NCBI RefSeq assembly: GCF_035222485.1
Contig: NC_085921.1
Location: forward strand, 4,092,001 to 4,156,000
Direction: 5' to 3'
From: Podospora pseudoanserina
Taxonomy: Eukaryota > Ascomycota > Sordariomycetes > Sordariales > Podosporaceae
Length of the DNA stretch: 64,000 bases
Below the pieces are notes generated by a model. The model made no database searches. It was not told where the DNA came from and saw only the letters and a list, made by a program, of their open reading frames with translations. The position numbers and the translations under genes are program-made. The first letter of the stretch is position 1, and each line of letters starts with the position of its first letter. Shown piece by piece: positions 34,862-47,449 of the stretch.

Positions 34862-36251
34862 CTATGGTTTCTTCTCTTCCGCTTTTTTTTCTTCACCTCT
34901 GCCCCCAGTCCTATACTTGGCCGGAATTATCGGCGGCCCCAACGCCTTCCTGATCTCGTCAAACTCGGCGACTCCATTCTTCCACTTGCCCTTCTTGACT
35001 CTGTTCTTCCCCCGCACGTCATACTCACCCAAAAACTCGTCCAGCATGCTGTCAAAGTCTTGCCTGGTGGTTCCCTGGACAGTCGACATGGTGGACACGG
35101 CCGACACAGACGCCAAATCGTCCTCGTCATAGTTGTACTCCTCCTCGAGCTTCTCAAACCTTCTATCCAAGATGTTGAGCTGCTCTGTCCGGTATATCGA
35201 CGAAGAAGTCATCGAGTAGGTCGACGGGTTCGTCAACGCGCCCTTCCTCTTCTTTTGCCTCCCGCCATTGGTAGTGGTGGTCCAAATCGACGACTGAATC
35301 TCCGACGGCGTAGCCCCCCACCCAACCGCCTTCTTTTTCGGGGCCGCGGCACCAGACTTCTGATCATCCTTAAACTTCTTAAACTCTCCCATCCAGTCAT
35401 CCGACGGTCCTTCTTGATCACCTTCCCTGGAAGTATCAACCAGCTCCGGCACCTGATCCTCCTCTTGACTCCGCTGCTGCTTCTTCTGCGCCGGCCCAGC
35501 CTTAACCGTACAATCCGACTCCCACCCCTCATCCTCATCCTCATCCTCCTCCCAAACATCCCTCAACTCATCCAGCTCCTCCGCATCCCCCTCCACCAGC
35601 CCCTTCAGCACATCCTCCCCCCCTTCCTCATCCACATACGCCTCATCCTCCAACGCCTCCAAAACCTCCCTCAACCTCGGGTCCATATCCGGCTGAAACC
35701 CCGCAATAGAATCAGGAACATCCTGCTGAGCCTGATACGTCAACCTCTGCAAATTCTTGCTCGGCAATATCTCCTCATCCAACAACCCCTCGCTCTTGTG
35801 CTCCAAGTCCATCTTTGCCAGCGCCTCCGACAAGTTCATCTTTTGTTTTCCCTTGGACTTTTGCAAGGAGGGCGCCTCGACAAAGACAGCCTCCCCGGCG
35901 CCGGTGCCGAGGTCGCGGAGGTGCTGCATGTAGTCGTACTCGGTGTCATCGTAGTAGACGCCGTAGTTGGCGGCCTCGCCCTCGTTGTCGCGGATCGAGG
36001 CGGCGTCGGAGCCAAGTTCCGAGGCGAGGTCGCTTAGGCCTTTGGATTTTGAATTTTTGGAGGGCGCGCTGGGGGCGAGGACCATGGAGGGGGCTGTGTC
36101 ATCGTGGATGAGGGGGTCGTTCTGGGGGCGGTAGACGAGGGTGAAGTGGGTGGCTGTTTTTTTGTCGCTGTACAGATGTGAGTATGACTTCGAGGTGAGG
36201 GGAGGTTGTTATCTGACGGGAGTAGACTTACATCCATTTTCCTTTGCCCAT
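34862..36251 (-). CDS. LTV1: LTV1: 40S ribosomal subunit biogenesis and export factor
   Basis: Two exons: 36251-36232 and 36167-34862, encoding 441 aa. The short first exon gives MGKGKW, which continues [20 protein letters not shown], the diagnostic LTV1 N-terminus. Other family features are the [10 protein letters not shown] motif, acidic middle segments, the block ETEY-like DTEYDY near residue 80, and a C-terminal conserved region ([27 protein letters not shown]). Yeast Ltv1 sits on the beak of the pre-40S particle with Rps3 and is released by casein-kinase phosphorylation. It shuttles between nucleus and cytoplasm and favours 40S export. LSG1, a late 60S factor, is transcribed divergently from the other side of a 704-bp spacer. 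Confidence 0.95.
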
Positions 36252-36955
36252 TTTTGGCTGGTTTGGTCAAGCAGTTGCGCTTGACGGACAAAGGTTGGTT
36301 TGGTTAGGGGCAAGTTCTCGACGTTCAGTTGATGGATGAGGGCAGGAAATGGAATTCTCGAATCAAGAGCCCAAAAAAGCTGTCAAGGTGGAATTTGGTA
36401 TCAGAGTGCAGCACCACCACCACACCAAACCATGCACGCGGCAGAGCAAGAGGAAAATTTTGGTGGGGTAGAATACGTTTATCTTATCAAAGGTTTTGCG
36501 GGAGGGGTACTTTTGAGCCAACACTTGTTCATAGAGACTCTTCACTGCATCGAGCCTGAAGAGCAACACCAAGCTAGAATTACTTGGATTAACTGCTGGA
36601 AGTGATAGAACAATGACTTTAGAGAATAATTCATCCCTCAAAAAGAGCCCAGAGAGCTTTACGTAACCCGAAGCCGGCCAGAGACCGCCACACACAGTCA
36701 TACTTAGGATAGGCACTAGGTACCCCAGCACCATCTCTGTCCGTCGGCGCAAATTTGCCCCTCCATTTATCAGCAATTCCATCAATAAACCACCACCCCG
36801 CCCAACTTTGCGACGGGCGCCGTGGCTTGTTCAACTTACATCACATCCCCCCCCCAATTTCAGCACCTATAGCTACGATATCCCGATCGTAGCGTGCTAG
36901 TAACACCAACCGAAAAAAATCACACATAGGCAACACCCCGCGGAAAACCGCAATC
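36252..36955. promoter_or_regulatory. Shared divergent promoter region LTV1 / LSG1
   Basis: This 704-bp spacer lies between two ribosome-biogenesis genes. An AAAATTTT core at 36454-36461 resembles the RRPE-type element of yeast ribosome-biogenesis promoters, and a GATGAG core (PAC-like) lies near 36331. Both cores are short enough to occur by chance, so their role is inference. No gene is seen inside. Confidence 0.6.
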
Positions 36956-38959
36956 ATGGTCCTCGCCAAATCCAAAAAGTCGGTCGGTCTCGGCAACTCG
37001 CTGATGAATGACCGCTTCGGCAAGGGCAAAGGCTCCGACCGCAAGAGAGCCTCGGCCGTCACCCGTATCGACCATGCCACCGGCCAGGAATACATCACCA
37101 ACGACAGGCAGGAAGCCTCTTGGGTCAAGATGCGCTCCATCACCGAGCAGGGCGCCCTCGACGAGTTCCTCGCCACCGCCGAACTGGCCGGCACCGATTT
37201 CACCGCCGAGAAGATGAGCAGCGTCAAGATCATCCACACGGACCAAAAGAACCCCTATCTCTTGTCCGCCGCCGAGGAGAGGGTCATTGTCGGGAAACAA
37301 AACCAGAACAAGGGCAAATTGACGGTTCCCAGAAGGCCAAAGTGGGATTCTACCACGACCAGGGAGCAGCTTGACAGGCTGGAAAAGGAGGCCTTTTTGG
37401 ACTGGAGAAGAGGGCTGGCCGAGCTGGAGGAGACCAAGGACTTGCTCATGACACCATTTGAGAGAAACTTGGAGGTGTGGAGGCAGCTCTGGAGAGTTAT
37501 CGAGCGCTCTGATGTTGTTGTTCAGATTGTTGATGCCAGAAACCCGTTGATGTTCCGTTCTGAGGATTTGGAGAACTATGTCAAGGAGGTGGACCCCAAG
37601 AAGCACAACCTGCTGCTTATCAACAAGGCCGATATGATGACGTATAGGCAGAGAAAGATGTGGGCTGATTACCTCAAGGGTCAAAAGATTGCCTACAGGT
37701 TCTTCTCTGCTCATCTGGCCAAGGAGGCGCTCGAGGCTGTGGAGGAGGAGTCTGAGTCTGAGGAGGAGCCCACCGTTGCTTCTTCTAGCAAGAAGCCGGT
37801 TGCTGAGGTGAAGGAGGAGACTCGGGAGGAGGAGGAGGAGGAGGCTGAGGAGGCCGAGACCCAAGAAGAGCAGGAGGATGAGGATACCAGAATTCTGACG
37901 GTGGACGAGTTGGAGGATATTCTTTTGGAGCTTGAGCCGGCGAATACAGGTAAGCTACTGACCTAGATTTTGAACACCTTGACACGAAGCTAACCATGAT
38001 CATCAGACCCTGGTCACAAATTCACAGTCGGTTTGGTCGGTTACCCCAACGTCGGTAAATCGTCCACAATCAACGCTCTTGTTGGTGCCAACAAGGTGTC
38101 AGTTTCGTCCACCCCCGGTAAAACGAAGCATTTCCAGACCATTCACTTGAGTGAAAAGGTTTTGTTGTGCGATTGTCCCGGTCTCGTGTTCCCCAACTTT
38201 GCCAACACCAAGGCAGAGCTTGTCTGCAACGGTGTCTTGCCGATTGATCAGCTCCGCGAGTACACTGGCCCCTCCACTCTCGTGGCTACCAGAATCCCCA
38301 AGCCTTTTCTGGAGGCCATCTACGGTATCCAGATTTACACCCGCCCTCTCGAGGAAGGCGGCAATGGCATTCCTACTGGTGAGGAATTGCTCAGAGCGTA
38401 TGCCCGTCACAGAGGTTTCATGACACAGGGTCTCGGTCAGCCCGATGCCTCCAGGGCAGCGAGATATGTCCTCAAGGATTATGTCGCTGGCAAGCTCCTC
38501 TACTGCAACCCGCCACCAGACAGTGTCGATGGTGCCGAGTTCAATCGCGAGCTCTACGACATTGCCCATCTGCCCGAGAAGAGAAGAGCTGCCCTGCAAC
38601 AAGCACTGGACGAGATGACCATCGATGGTAGTGCAGCTGATGATGCTTCGGTTCTGACCGACTTCATCCCCCTTCCTCAGGGGCAAAAATCGCAAACACT
38701 GGACAAGGCTTTCTTCAAGAGCGGTGCGAACAACACTGGCAACTTCACCAGACCGTTCCAGTACAAATACACGGAGCAGGGCAAGCAGGTTATGGAGGGC
38801 AAGAACTTGTCCGGGAGGAAACTGAGGGCTATGATTGCTCTCGAGAAGGGAATCGACCCCAAGGATGTGCAGATGACTACGGGGAAGAAGCATTATAAGG
38901 GGTCTATGAAGGGGAGAGGCAAGCACAGACGCAACAACGCGGATGATGATGAGCCATGA
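36956..38959 (+). CDS. LSG1: LSG1: circularly permuted GTPase for cytoplasmic 60S subunit maturation
   Basis: Two exons: 36956-37949 and 38007-38959, encoding 648 aa. The intron has a GTAAGC donor and a GCTAACCATG branch region. GTPase motifs are in permuted order: G5/G4 region with DARNP (about 196) and NKAD (about 222), then G1 GYPNVGKSS (about 343) and G3 DCPGLVFP (about 386). This is the YlqF/YawG arrangement. An acidic linker (about 258-315) separates the halves. Lys/Arg-rich ends, including the C-terminal block KGSMKGRGKHRR, suggest rRNA contact. Yeast Lsg1 releases the export adaptor Nmd3 from pre-60S particles in the cytoplasm. MRPL7 follows 316 bp downstream on the same strand. Confidence 0.97.
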
Positions 38960-39275
38960 ATGTTGTTTTTTTCTCTGGTTGAAACTTGGGAAATGGGTTT
39001 GGTATCATTAGAATCATTACTTTTGGCGTTATAAAAAGTCTCAATGGATTATTTCCGCGATGTTCACTTCGTACTTGTAGTTGCTCGTACTGTGAATAAA
39101 TGCATATCCAACCCTAACCCGCCCCTCAAAATGGTCTGTGCCACGGGGGCTCCAGAAAATTTCCAACTGCAACCTTGAGAGCCGTCTCAGAGGTTTTGGG
39201 CCGAGCGAGCTCCGGGCAAACCACTCCGATCAATCTCGAATTTCCGTCGCCCGCTGCCCGATCCCTTTCGAAGCC
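38960..39275 (+). promoter_or_regulatory. LSG1 3' flank and MRPL7 promoter with telobox
   Basis: A short spacer between two genes on the same strand. It contains the AACCCTAACCC telobox at 39110, 166 bp before the MRPL7 start codon. A T-rich part after 38960 fits the LSG1 3' UTR. Confidence 0.55.
39110..39123. promoter_or_regulatory. Telobox AACCCTAACCCGCC upstream of MRPL7
   Basis: It contains nearly two telomere-type CCCTAA units. Teloboxes are known fungal and plant promoter elements bound by Myb/Tbf1-like factors, often at ribosomal-protein genes. The same 14 bases recur exactly at 54022-54035. Binding here is inferred. Confidence 0.55.
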
Positions 39276-40417
39276 ATGGCGAGCGTCCGCGCCCTGTCCC
39301 GACCGACCCGGGGTGTTTCCCTGTCTCAAATATCCCGGCAGACCTGTTCCAGACGATGGGCTTCTTCAGCCGCCGCCGAGGCGCCTCTTGAGGACCTCGA
39401 GGACTCGGCTTTGGGGGCGCCGCCGTTGAGCGAGGAGGAGAAGAAGACGTTTAGACCTTGGAAGAGGCAAGCAGACAGGAAGTTTGCTTTTGCCAAGTGG
39501 GAGGTTTGTTTCCCCTTACATGGCAACAATATAGTGACCTTTTGACACGACAGATACAACTACCACGCCCCCAAATACGACCGCGGCCCCTCCACCCGGT
39601 TCAACCCCTCCCTCCTCGGAACCCACAGCCCGCGACTTCGTCCCCGGCCCCTTCAACCTCCCCCGCCTACGACAGACGTACCTCTCCACCGTCGCCTCCG
39701 ACATCATGACGCTAACCTACAACCACATACCCCCCGGAACACCAAAGAAGGAAACACCCCAACGTCTTCGTGAATGGGATGATTCCTCGCCCTACCACGC
39801 TAACCGCTCCCTCCGCGCCCCCCGCGGCGCGCCGGTGTTGCCGCTGCTGGAGAGGGATGTCAACTTTACGAATATACCCGAGATCAAGGAAATCACCCTC
39901 GCGGCGTACGTCCCTGCCGCGCTGCAGGACATGGACAATCTGCTTGTTGCCCGCGCGGCGCTGCTTGCTATTACGGGGGTGCTGCCCGAGATGACAAAGA
40001 CACGGACTAATGTCCAGCAGTGGAAGATTCGGGCGGGGGAGTTTGCGGGGTGCAAGGTTACTGTTAGGGGGAATGAGGCGTATGAGTTTTTTGATCGGTG
40101 TGTGAACTTGGTGTTTCCGAGGATTAAGGACTGGAGGGGGATTGAGGCTACGACGGGGGACAGCTCGGGGAATTTGGCGTGGGGGTTTACGCCCGAGGAG
40201 CTGAAGCTGTTTCCGGAGATGGAGGTCAATTTGGGGATGTATCCGCCCAAGGTGAGTACTCGGGTCTCGATTTATGATGAAGGGGTTGTGCTGACAAGAA
40301 AAATAGATGGTGCCTGGTTGCAGAGTGTACGTCAAGACGACGGCCACGTCGGATAGGCAGGCTAGGTTGCTGCTTCAGGCTATGGGGTTGCCGTTTTTTG
40401 GTGAGGTGAAGAATTAA
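39276..40417 (+). CDS. MRPL7: Mitochondrial large-subunit ribosomal protein uL5m (MRPL7), reading frame locally disturbed
   Basis: Exons: 39276-39503, about 39554-40251 and 40307-40417. The N-terminus (MASVRALSRPTRG, then CSRRWASSAAAE) is a typical mitochondrial presequence. The long exon carries the uL5 body: FVPGPFNLPRL, IPEIKEITLAAYVP, ARAALLAITG, KIRAGEFAGCKVTVRG and FDRCVNLVFPRIKDW. The last exon gives MVPGCRVYVKTTATSDRQARLLL, near-identical in pattern to Neurospora uL5m. Between about 39554 and 39640 the conserved words fall in three different frames: YNYHAPKYDRG, then LHPVQP, then ARDFVPGPFN. Each switch coincides with a C4 run where one more C would keep the frame, and exon 1 also joins out of phase with YNYHAP. 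Sequencing or assembly errors in short C runs are the likeliest cause, since the rest is intact and the protein is needed for respiration. Real damage is possible. Confidence 0.85.
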
Positions 40418-40675
40418 AGGGGGCAAAGAGGGAGAGGAAGAACTTGTACAAATACCAGTAAAAAAGTGTATAAATGTAACAACACATAGACAACCGGCAA
40501 GGTTTCTGAATCAAGAGTTTTGTTCATGTCAAGTGAGCAAAAACCACACGTCATTGAATCTGCCCGTCTTATCATGTCTATATTCACACGAACCCCTTCC
40601 CACCCAAAAACCCATTTTAAACCCCTCCCAAAAACGCCGTGTAATGCAAAATCATTTTTGTTGATCCCCCTTCCT

Positions 40676-41353
40676 TTAAGCCTTGTTACTCGTCTTCTTG
40701 ACCCGCTCCTTCAACCCCTCCATAACCCTATCAACCCCATCCATATCCGTCGCATCCCCCACCTTTTGTTCCGCTTCATGATGACCCCCCTTGACCAGCT
40801 CCTCATGACAAACATCCAACGCAGGCTGGTAATTCCTCACCGCCGAACTCAACGCATAAACAGCCTTCCTCCTCACCCCTTCCTGCTCGTCCTCTGCCAG
40901 GATCATCTTCACCAACCTCGGCAACCCCCCCATCGCTAACAATCTCTCTTGTGACTTGATATTGTTTTGGACAGCGGTGCCGACGCACCAGGCGGCGTAC
41001 TTTCTGATTTCGGGCTCCGAGTGGGAGAGGAGGGCGAGGAGGGGGGTCCAGAGGGAGAGGTTGGAGAGGTTGTTTGCGTTGTCGAGGGACTCGATGAGCT
41101 GCTCGAAGTTGTCGAAGGCGATGAGCTTGTTTTCGAGGGTGGTGGTCGGGTCGTGGAGGACTTCCATTGCTGCTTTCATCAGGTCTGCGTCTGAGGGGCC
41201 GCCCATGAGGGCGGAGAGGATTTCGGGGTTGAGGTCGCTGCGGGGGGCCGGTTGGGAAGGGGGGGGGGAAGGGGCGGAGGGGTCGGCGGAGGGGTTGGAG
41301 ACGGTGGAGTGCTCGATTCCCCATTTGAGGAGGTTGGTGAGGTTTTTATCCAT
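40676..41353 (-). CDS. FES1: FES1: armadillo-type nucleotide exchange factor for Hsp70
   Basis: A single exon of 225 codons. The N-terminus (MDKNLTNLLKWGIEHST) is the family signature. A Pro/Ser linker follows, then armadillo repeats: ALMGGPSDADLMKAAM, ENKLIAFDNFEQLIESLDNANNL, WTPLLALLSHSEPEIRKYAAWCVGTAVQNN, and MGGLPRLVKMI...VRRKAVYALSSAVRN. Fes1 releases ADP from cytosolic Hsp70 and helps send misfolded proteins for degradation. The protein is somewhat shorter than yeast Fes1 (about 290 aa), lacking much of the C-terminal tail. It is convergent with MRPL7 across about 260 bp. Confidence 0.95.
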   Translation of the reverse strand: MDKNLTNLLKWGIEHSTVSNPSADPSAPSPPPSQPAPRSDLNPEILSALMGGPSDADLMKAAMEVLHDPTTTLENKLIAFDNFEQLIESLDNANNLSNLSLWTPLLALLSHSEPEIRKYAAWCVGTAVQNNIKSQERLLAMGGLPRLVKMILAEDEQEGVRRKAVYALSSAVRNYQPALDVCHEELVKGGHHEAEQKVGDATDMDGVDRVMEGLKERVKKTSNKA

Positions 41354-43695
41354 TTTGTTTGAGGGGGTGGTGGTGATAATGGTGGTGGTTGAAGGCTTCG
41401 AGATGTTTGATGGAGGGGTAGTTTGCGACAGACGGTTATGGAGGGGTGATCGGGTTCAGATGTGATTTTTGACTGGCTGATATATCACCAGAACGTCTGG
41501 GAGAGAATGGGTATCTTGAAGAGTAGGCGACTGGAGAAATATGGTCAAGGCAAAACTCGGGAATCGCAGTCTTATGAAAAAAGTGATAGCGATATGACGC
41601 CCAAAGTTGAATCCCAATCTGTAATCTGCGATTGGCGTTCGCGAACGTTCAGGAAAATTCTATCCCGATTGGGACTAGCGCGCTTGCACGTGAGTGTCTA
41701 TGAAGCTCATGATTTGTGTCCGACTGAGGCATCGGGGAGACATCACTTGATATGAATAGATTATGAAAGCCGGAGGGACTTGAACATAAGGAATATAAAC
41801 CAATCTCTGCCAAGTCTTCCAGAACAAAACCTCAAGATGAGGCTCGCTGATGATACTCCATATCGTAGACGATACGATGTCGCCGCAATGGCTTGTGCGT
41901 TTACGTGCCCCTCCACACTTTTAGAACAAGGTGGAAAGCTGCCCCACCACTGCCCCTCATCGCCGCTCTTAGCGATTTCGCCTAAGCCAAAATGAAAAAA
42001 AGGGGAAGTCGAGGACACCATAGAGAGACAGGGGAAGGCAGCCATTTTATCATTAGGAGAATCATCTCCCATTATCATCAACCCCCTGAACTTGCACGCA
42101 ATTGCATGTCGAATCAATAATAGAGACGTATGATTACGCAATTAGCTCCTTTTGTTTCATACCTCACCCCCCAATCGGCGCTATATCGGACAACCTCAAA
42201 CTTGTTATCAAAGGGGGAGGAGGCTCACCGACATATCTACATACTATGTATAATGGGGACCAACCGCAATCAAATATCCAGCCTGGAATGATATCCCGTA
42301 GGACTTGTCCACCAACGGATTCCCCGGACCGGCCGAGATGCATTTCTCGGATTCTCCTTGGACTAGCGGTGGAGTTGCTGCTTGCAGTTGCAGCTGCCCG
42401 CACCCGCCGCCTTGTTGGAAGTTATTAGCTATCTCACAGCGTGGACCCAGTATGGCCATACAGCCGCAACGCTTCCTGCTCGGGAACAGCCACCGGGAGA
42501 AACGTCATAACATTGTCCATTTTTTTCTTCCGTTTTTTTTTTTCTTTTTTTCTTTATTTTTTTCCGAAGGTGGTTGTCTGGAATGCTGTTTCGAAGCTTT
42601 TGACGGTATCAAACTGCAAGGGCATACGTATACCTCCACTGCCCCATATTCTCATATTTTCAACCCAGCGCCCCGTGAAAGTCGAAAAAGGAGGTGCCTG
42701 CTTGGCGGTGGTGGTTTTGTGATGTTGGTGTTGAACGGGGTGTCTCGAGAACAAGATAATGGGGCCGAGTCGTCGTCAGCCTCTTCCCCGACTTCATTTT
42801 TTCATCATGATCTTGCAGTTCATCCCATCTTTCTTTCTTCATAGGTATTACTTGATGACAGTGATAGTGGCATTATTGATTGACAGGTGGACAAGGCCAC
42901 CGCCTCGGGAAAACACACCGTGCAGATACCTTGCCGCCTCCCCGCGTTGTGGCAACAGGTGCCAAGCGAAGCTGGGTCCATGAGGTCGCCGCACCGTATG
43001 GGTTGTGCCACGTACGGTATTGTGCTCACATAGCTCAACAACAGGTTGACAACTGGGAGAGCTGCGGAATTGTTGGTGAAGGTGGCTGGCTGCCTCGAGG
43101 ACCTACAGAGAGAGGTATCTCTACTGTCGACAGCCAGAGAGGGACGGGATTGAGAGATGGAAAGACAAAGCGTTGGAATAGAAATAGATAGTTACAACTC
43201 CAAATATTCACAAGCTGTCAGCCCAGCCACATCAGTGACGAAGCAGACAACCAGGCCAGATTTGTTAAAGCGGCAAGTCGATCCCTTGTTTCTGCCAAAT
43301 TAGGCGGTCTCGACTTGCCAGTGCCAGTTGATTTTATGTAGGCAGTCAGACAGGCAGTGGGTTGGGAAGCAGCTGTGACATCGTTGCAGGGGGGGACAGG
43401 GCCTTCCTTCGTCAGCGTGTGTGTGTGTCGCTCCACCCACCAGTCTCTCCTGGAGCGCTGGGGACTGGGGAGGGGGGAGGAACCAAGACCCAAGCACTGA
43501 CCTTAAATTCACCTCCCCTTTCCAACCTCGCGCCGCGGGAACCCATCTTTTTCCACTCTCCGCCTCTGCATCTGTCTCCGACAACCCATAACCATCCATC
43601 AACCTCCTGCTCTTGACGATCCGGGAATCGCGCAAGCTGATTATTGACTTTTTCACCTTCAAACTTTTTCGTCTACAAGCAAATAATCTATCAAA
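41354..43695. other. FES1 promoter and long actin upstream region
   Basis: A 2.3-kb spacer between two divergent start codons. No frame has family resemblance. T-rich tracts at about 42518-42562 and a pyrimidine-rich, CT-box-like segment from about 43500 to the ATG fit the leader of a very highly expressed gene such as actin. Most of the rest shows nothing I can name. Confidence 0.5.
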
Positions 43696-45319
<1,624 letters not shown>

Positions 45320-45782
45320 GGTATTTTCTCCTCAATTCCCCTCTTAACGGGCTAATGACTGACCGCCTCGTAGCATAGGGTGTGGCAGCTTCCCGGATCG
45401 TCGCCAGGCAGCGGTGACCTTTTGCTCTACTAGAGACCACAGCGGCGGCAGCGGCATGAGGCATTACTATGGCGTCGGGCTTGTATCTCGTGGACGAGAC
45501 TCCTATTTACAAAAAGTTTGGACGCTGGTCAGGGGACGGTGGGCGTCTGTTCTCGGACGACACGGTAATTATCAGTCTCTGTGTTTCCTGGGCGGGCGGG
45601 TGCGATTGTGCGGGGGCAGCGCGTGGTACAAGTAGACCGTAAAGGTTGATGAAGCACTTTTTTTTAACTTTTTTTTATTGCACTAGCCATTGGGTGAATT
45701 TAGTTGTTTTTTTTCCACTATCCTGTGGCTGTCTGTGTAAGAAGACGATAAAACAAGTTGATTATGGTTGGCTTGCCCTTGA
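45320..45782. other. Actin 3' UTR region with a probable intron at 45321-45373
   Basis: One base after the actin TAA lies GTATTT, then a GCTAATGAC branch-like sequence and a CGTAG acceptor, making a 53-nt intron wholly in the 3' UTR. The rest is the presumed actin 3' UTR, convergent with the mitochondrial rescue-factor gene. T-rich stretches at about 45657-45680 and 45700-45715 may mark 3' ends. Confidence 0.6.
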
Positions 45783-46518
45783 TTATGGATTGTCTTGTTT
45801 ATTTTGGATGACTGCTTGTCTGTCCACAGGTGGTTCTTTTAGATTATGACCGTTGCCGTCGACTTTTACCGTCTCCGAATTGGTGCCAGGTGTCTCTATT
45901 TCGTTGGACTCGTCGTGATATTCCTCATCTACAACCTCCCACTCGAACTCCTCCTCGTCCACTTCCTCTCCCTCTTGAACCTCTTTTGTCTCTGGCAAAG
46001 TCAACCCGGCAGCCCTGGCCTTTTCCTCAGCCAGTTTCCTGTGTTTTCTGCGGGATTTTTTTGCGGCACTGTCGGCCCTTTTTTTCTTGACGCTGCCGAC
46101 GATGGCGACCCGGGACTGGGAACCGTTGTAGAGCTCGTCGAGGCGCTCGGCGAGGATGTCGCGGGCTATCTTGCGGTTTTGGGAGCGGGAGCGGGTGGCT
46201 TGGCACTTGATTACGATGTTGGTTGGGAGGTGTTTTATCTGAACGGCCGAGTTGGTTTTGTTCTGTTTTCAGTTGCGGTTTGTGTTAGTGGTGGTGCGGT
46301 TGGGTTTGGAAAGAGGGGGGGAGTTTGGGGGGCGGGGGAGGGGAGTATATAACGCACGATTTTCTGACCACCCGGGCCTGACCCCTTGAGGAAGGACTCT
46401 TCGATTTCGGATTCGGGGGGTGGTTTAGGTCTTGAGGGCATTTGTTTGCGGGATACGGTTTTTTTGTTTTGGTTGGGAGGGGTGGTGTGGAAGGGTGCGG
46501 GTATTGCTACTGCTGATG

Positions 46519-46550
<32 letters not shown>

Positions 46551-46618
46551 GGGAAGGGATGGTAACGGGTGAGGAGGTGGCATGGTTGGTGGCGGAGGAG
46601 GGGTCGTAGGGAAAACAT
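45783..46618 (-). CDS. Mitochondrial class I release-factor-like protein with GGQ motif (ribosome rescue, MTRFR/RSO55 type)
   Basis: Two exons: 46618-46358 and 46262-45783, encoding 246 aa. The first 60 residues (MFSLRPLLRHQPCHLLTRY, then Pro/Thr-rich) look like a mitochondrial presequence. ESEIEESFLKGSGPGGQKI runs into NKTNSAVQIKHLPTNIVIKCQ across the intron (GTGCGT donor). GGQ is at about 83-85, and the RSRSQNRKIARDILAERLDEL helix completes the catalytic domain. There are no codon-recognition domains, so this is not a canonical RF1. The tail has a basic KKKRADSAAKKSRRKHRK stretch for rRNA contact and then a long acidic end. Human MTRFR and yeast Rso55 release peptides from stalled mitochondrial ribosomes. 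The acidic tail is an unusual addition. Confidence 0.9.
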
Positions 46619-47026
46619 TGTGGCTGTAAACTGGAGGGATGGTTGAAGCTATACTCATGTCTGTAAGTGCTGGCTGTTGACGGCGTCACCAATCCATCCC
46701 CGTGTCGCGACGCAGATAAGGAATTATGGAGTTGCCTTGTGGCTTATCGAGAATTGGCCAATCAGCCATACCCACCCAGTTAAATGGCCGATACTTCCGC
46801 CCTGACTTTGACTGACCGCCGCCCGCCGCGAGCCCCTGAACCGTCGCGCTTCTGGAACCTTGCCCAGTCCAGGAATTAATTCCCAAAAAGTTGCAACTTT
46901 TGCGACAACACACCACACCACACCACGCCTCACCACGCCACACCACACCACCATTCACCGTATTTCGCAAAGTTCAGCAGAGAAGAATAGGGAAAACAAA
47001 AAAAAAACAAAAAAAAAACCGCCAAA
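46619..47026. promoter_or_regulatory. Divergent promoter region with a palindromic CCAAT element (ATTGGCCAAT, 46752-46761)
   Basis: A 408-bp spacer between two start codons. The palindrome places CCAAT boxes on both strands, fitting HAP/CBF-type activation in either direction. A CACCA-rich segment precedes the start at 47027, followed by A-rich leader sequence. Confidence 0.6.
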
Positions 47027-47449
47027 ATGACAACAATGAACAACTACCGCCCCGCCACGGCAGAGGAAAAACTCACCATGTCTCCCATCGACAGGCTGAG
47101 CAAGTGGCTGGAGCTCAAGATTTACCAGCTCGAGGTGACGATGAGCGTGTACATGTTCACGCCGATGGAGAAGTTTATTTTTTGTACGTCCGGACACACG
47201 CACCTCTCCCTCCCGTTGGGTGGTTTGCTAATTGAAGGAAAATAAATGTCAGACTCGATCCTGTTCCTCCTGACCAGCCTGACGCTCATCGCGACGGTCT
47301 TGTATCTCCCCCATCACATCGCCTTTATAGTGGGGAGGGCGTGGTTTTATATGCATGGGGAGGTGCCGGTGGATGCGGTAGAGAAGGTGACGAGTTCGAC
47401 GTTGGGGAAGATTGCGGAGGTGACGGCTGGGGTTGTGAAGGAGCTCTAA
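47027..47449 (+). CDS. Small subunit of serine palmitoyltransferase (SPTSS / Tsc3-like)
   Basis: Two exons: 47027-47183 and 47253-47449, encoding 117 aa. The intron has a GTACGT donor, a TTTGCTAATT branch region and a TGTCAG acceptor. The core LKIYQLEVTMSVYMFTPMEK, then FIFYSILFLLTSLTLIATVLY with LPHHI, follows the human SPTSSA pattern: an amphipathic helix with a Y/MxxxPxE block, then one membrane helix ending in PxHI. Such subunits activate the Lcb1/Lcb2 enzyme in the ER membrane at the first step of sphingolipid synthesis. The protein has a longer C-terminal tail than its animal relatives. It is split by an intron and would be easy to miss as two short frames. Confidence 0.85.

Noticed and set aside
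39110-39120. Interstitial telomere sequence as a sign of a former chromosome end
   Set aside because: Fewer than two repeat units. A promoter telobox explains it better, especially with the identical copy at 54022.
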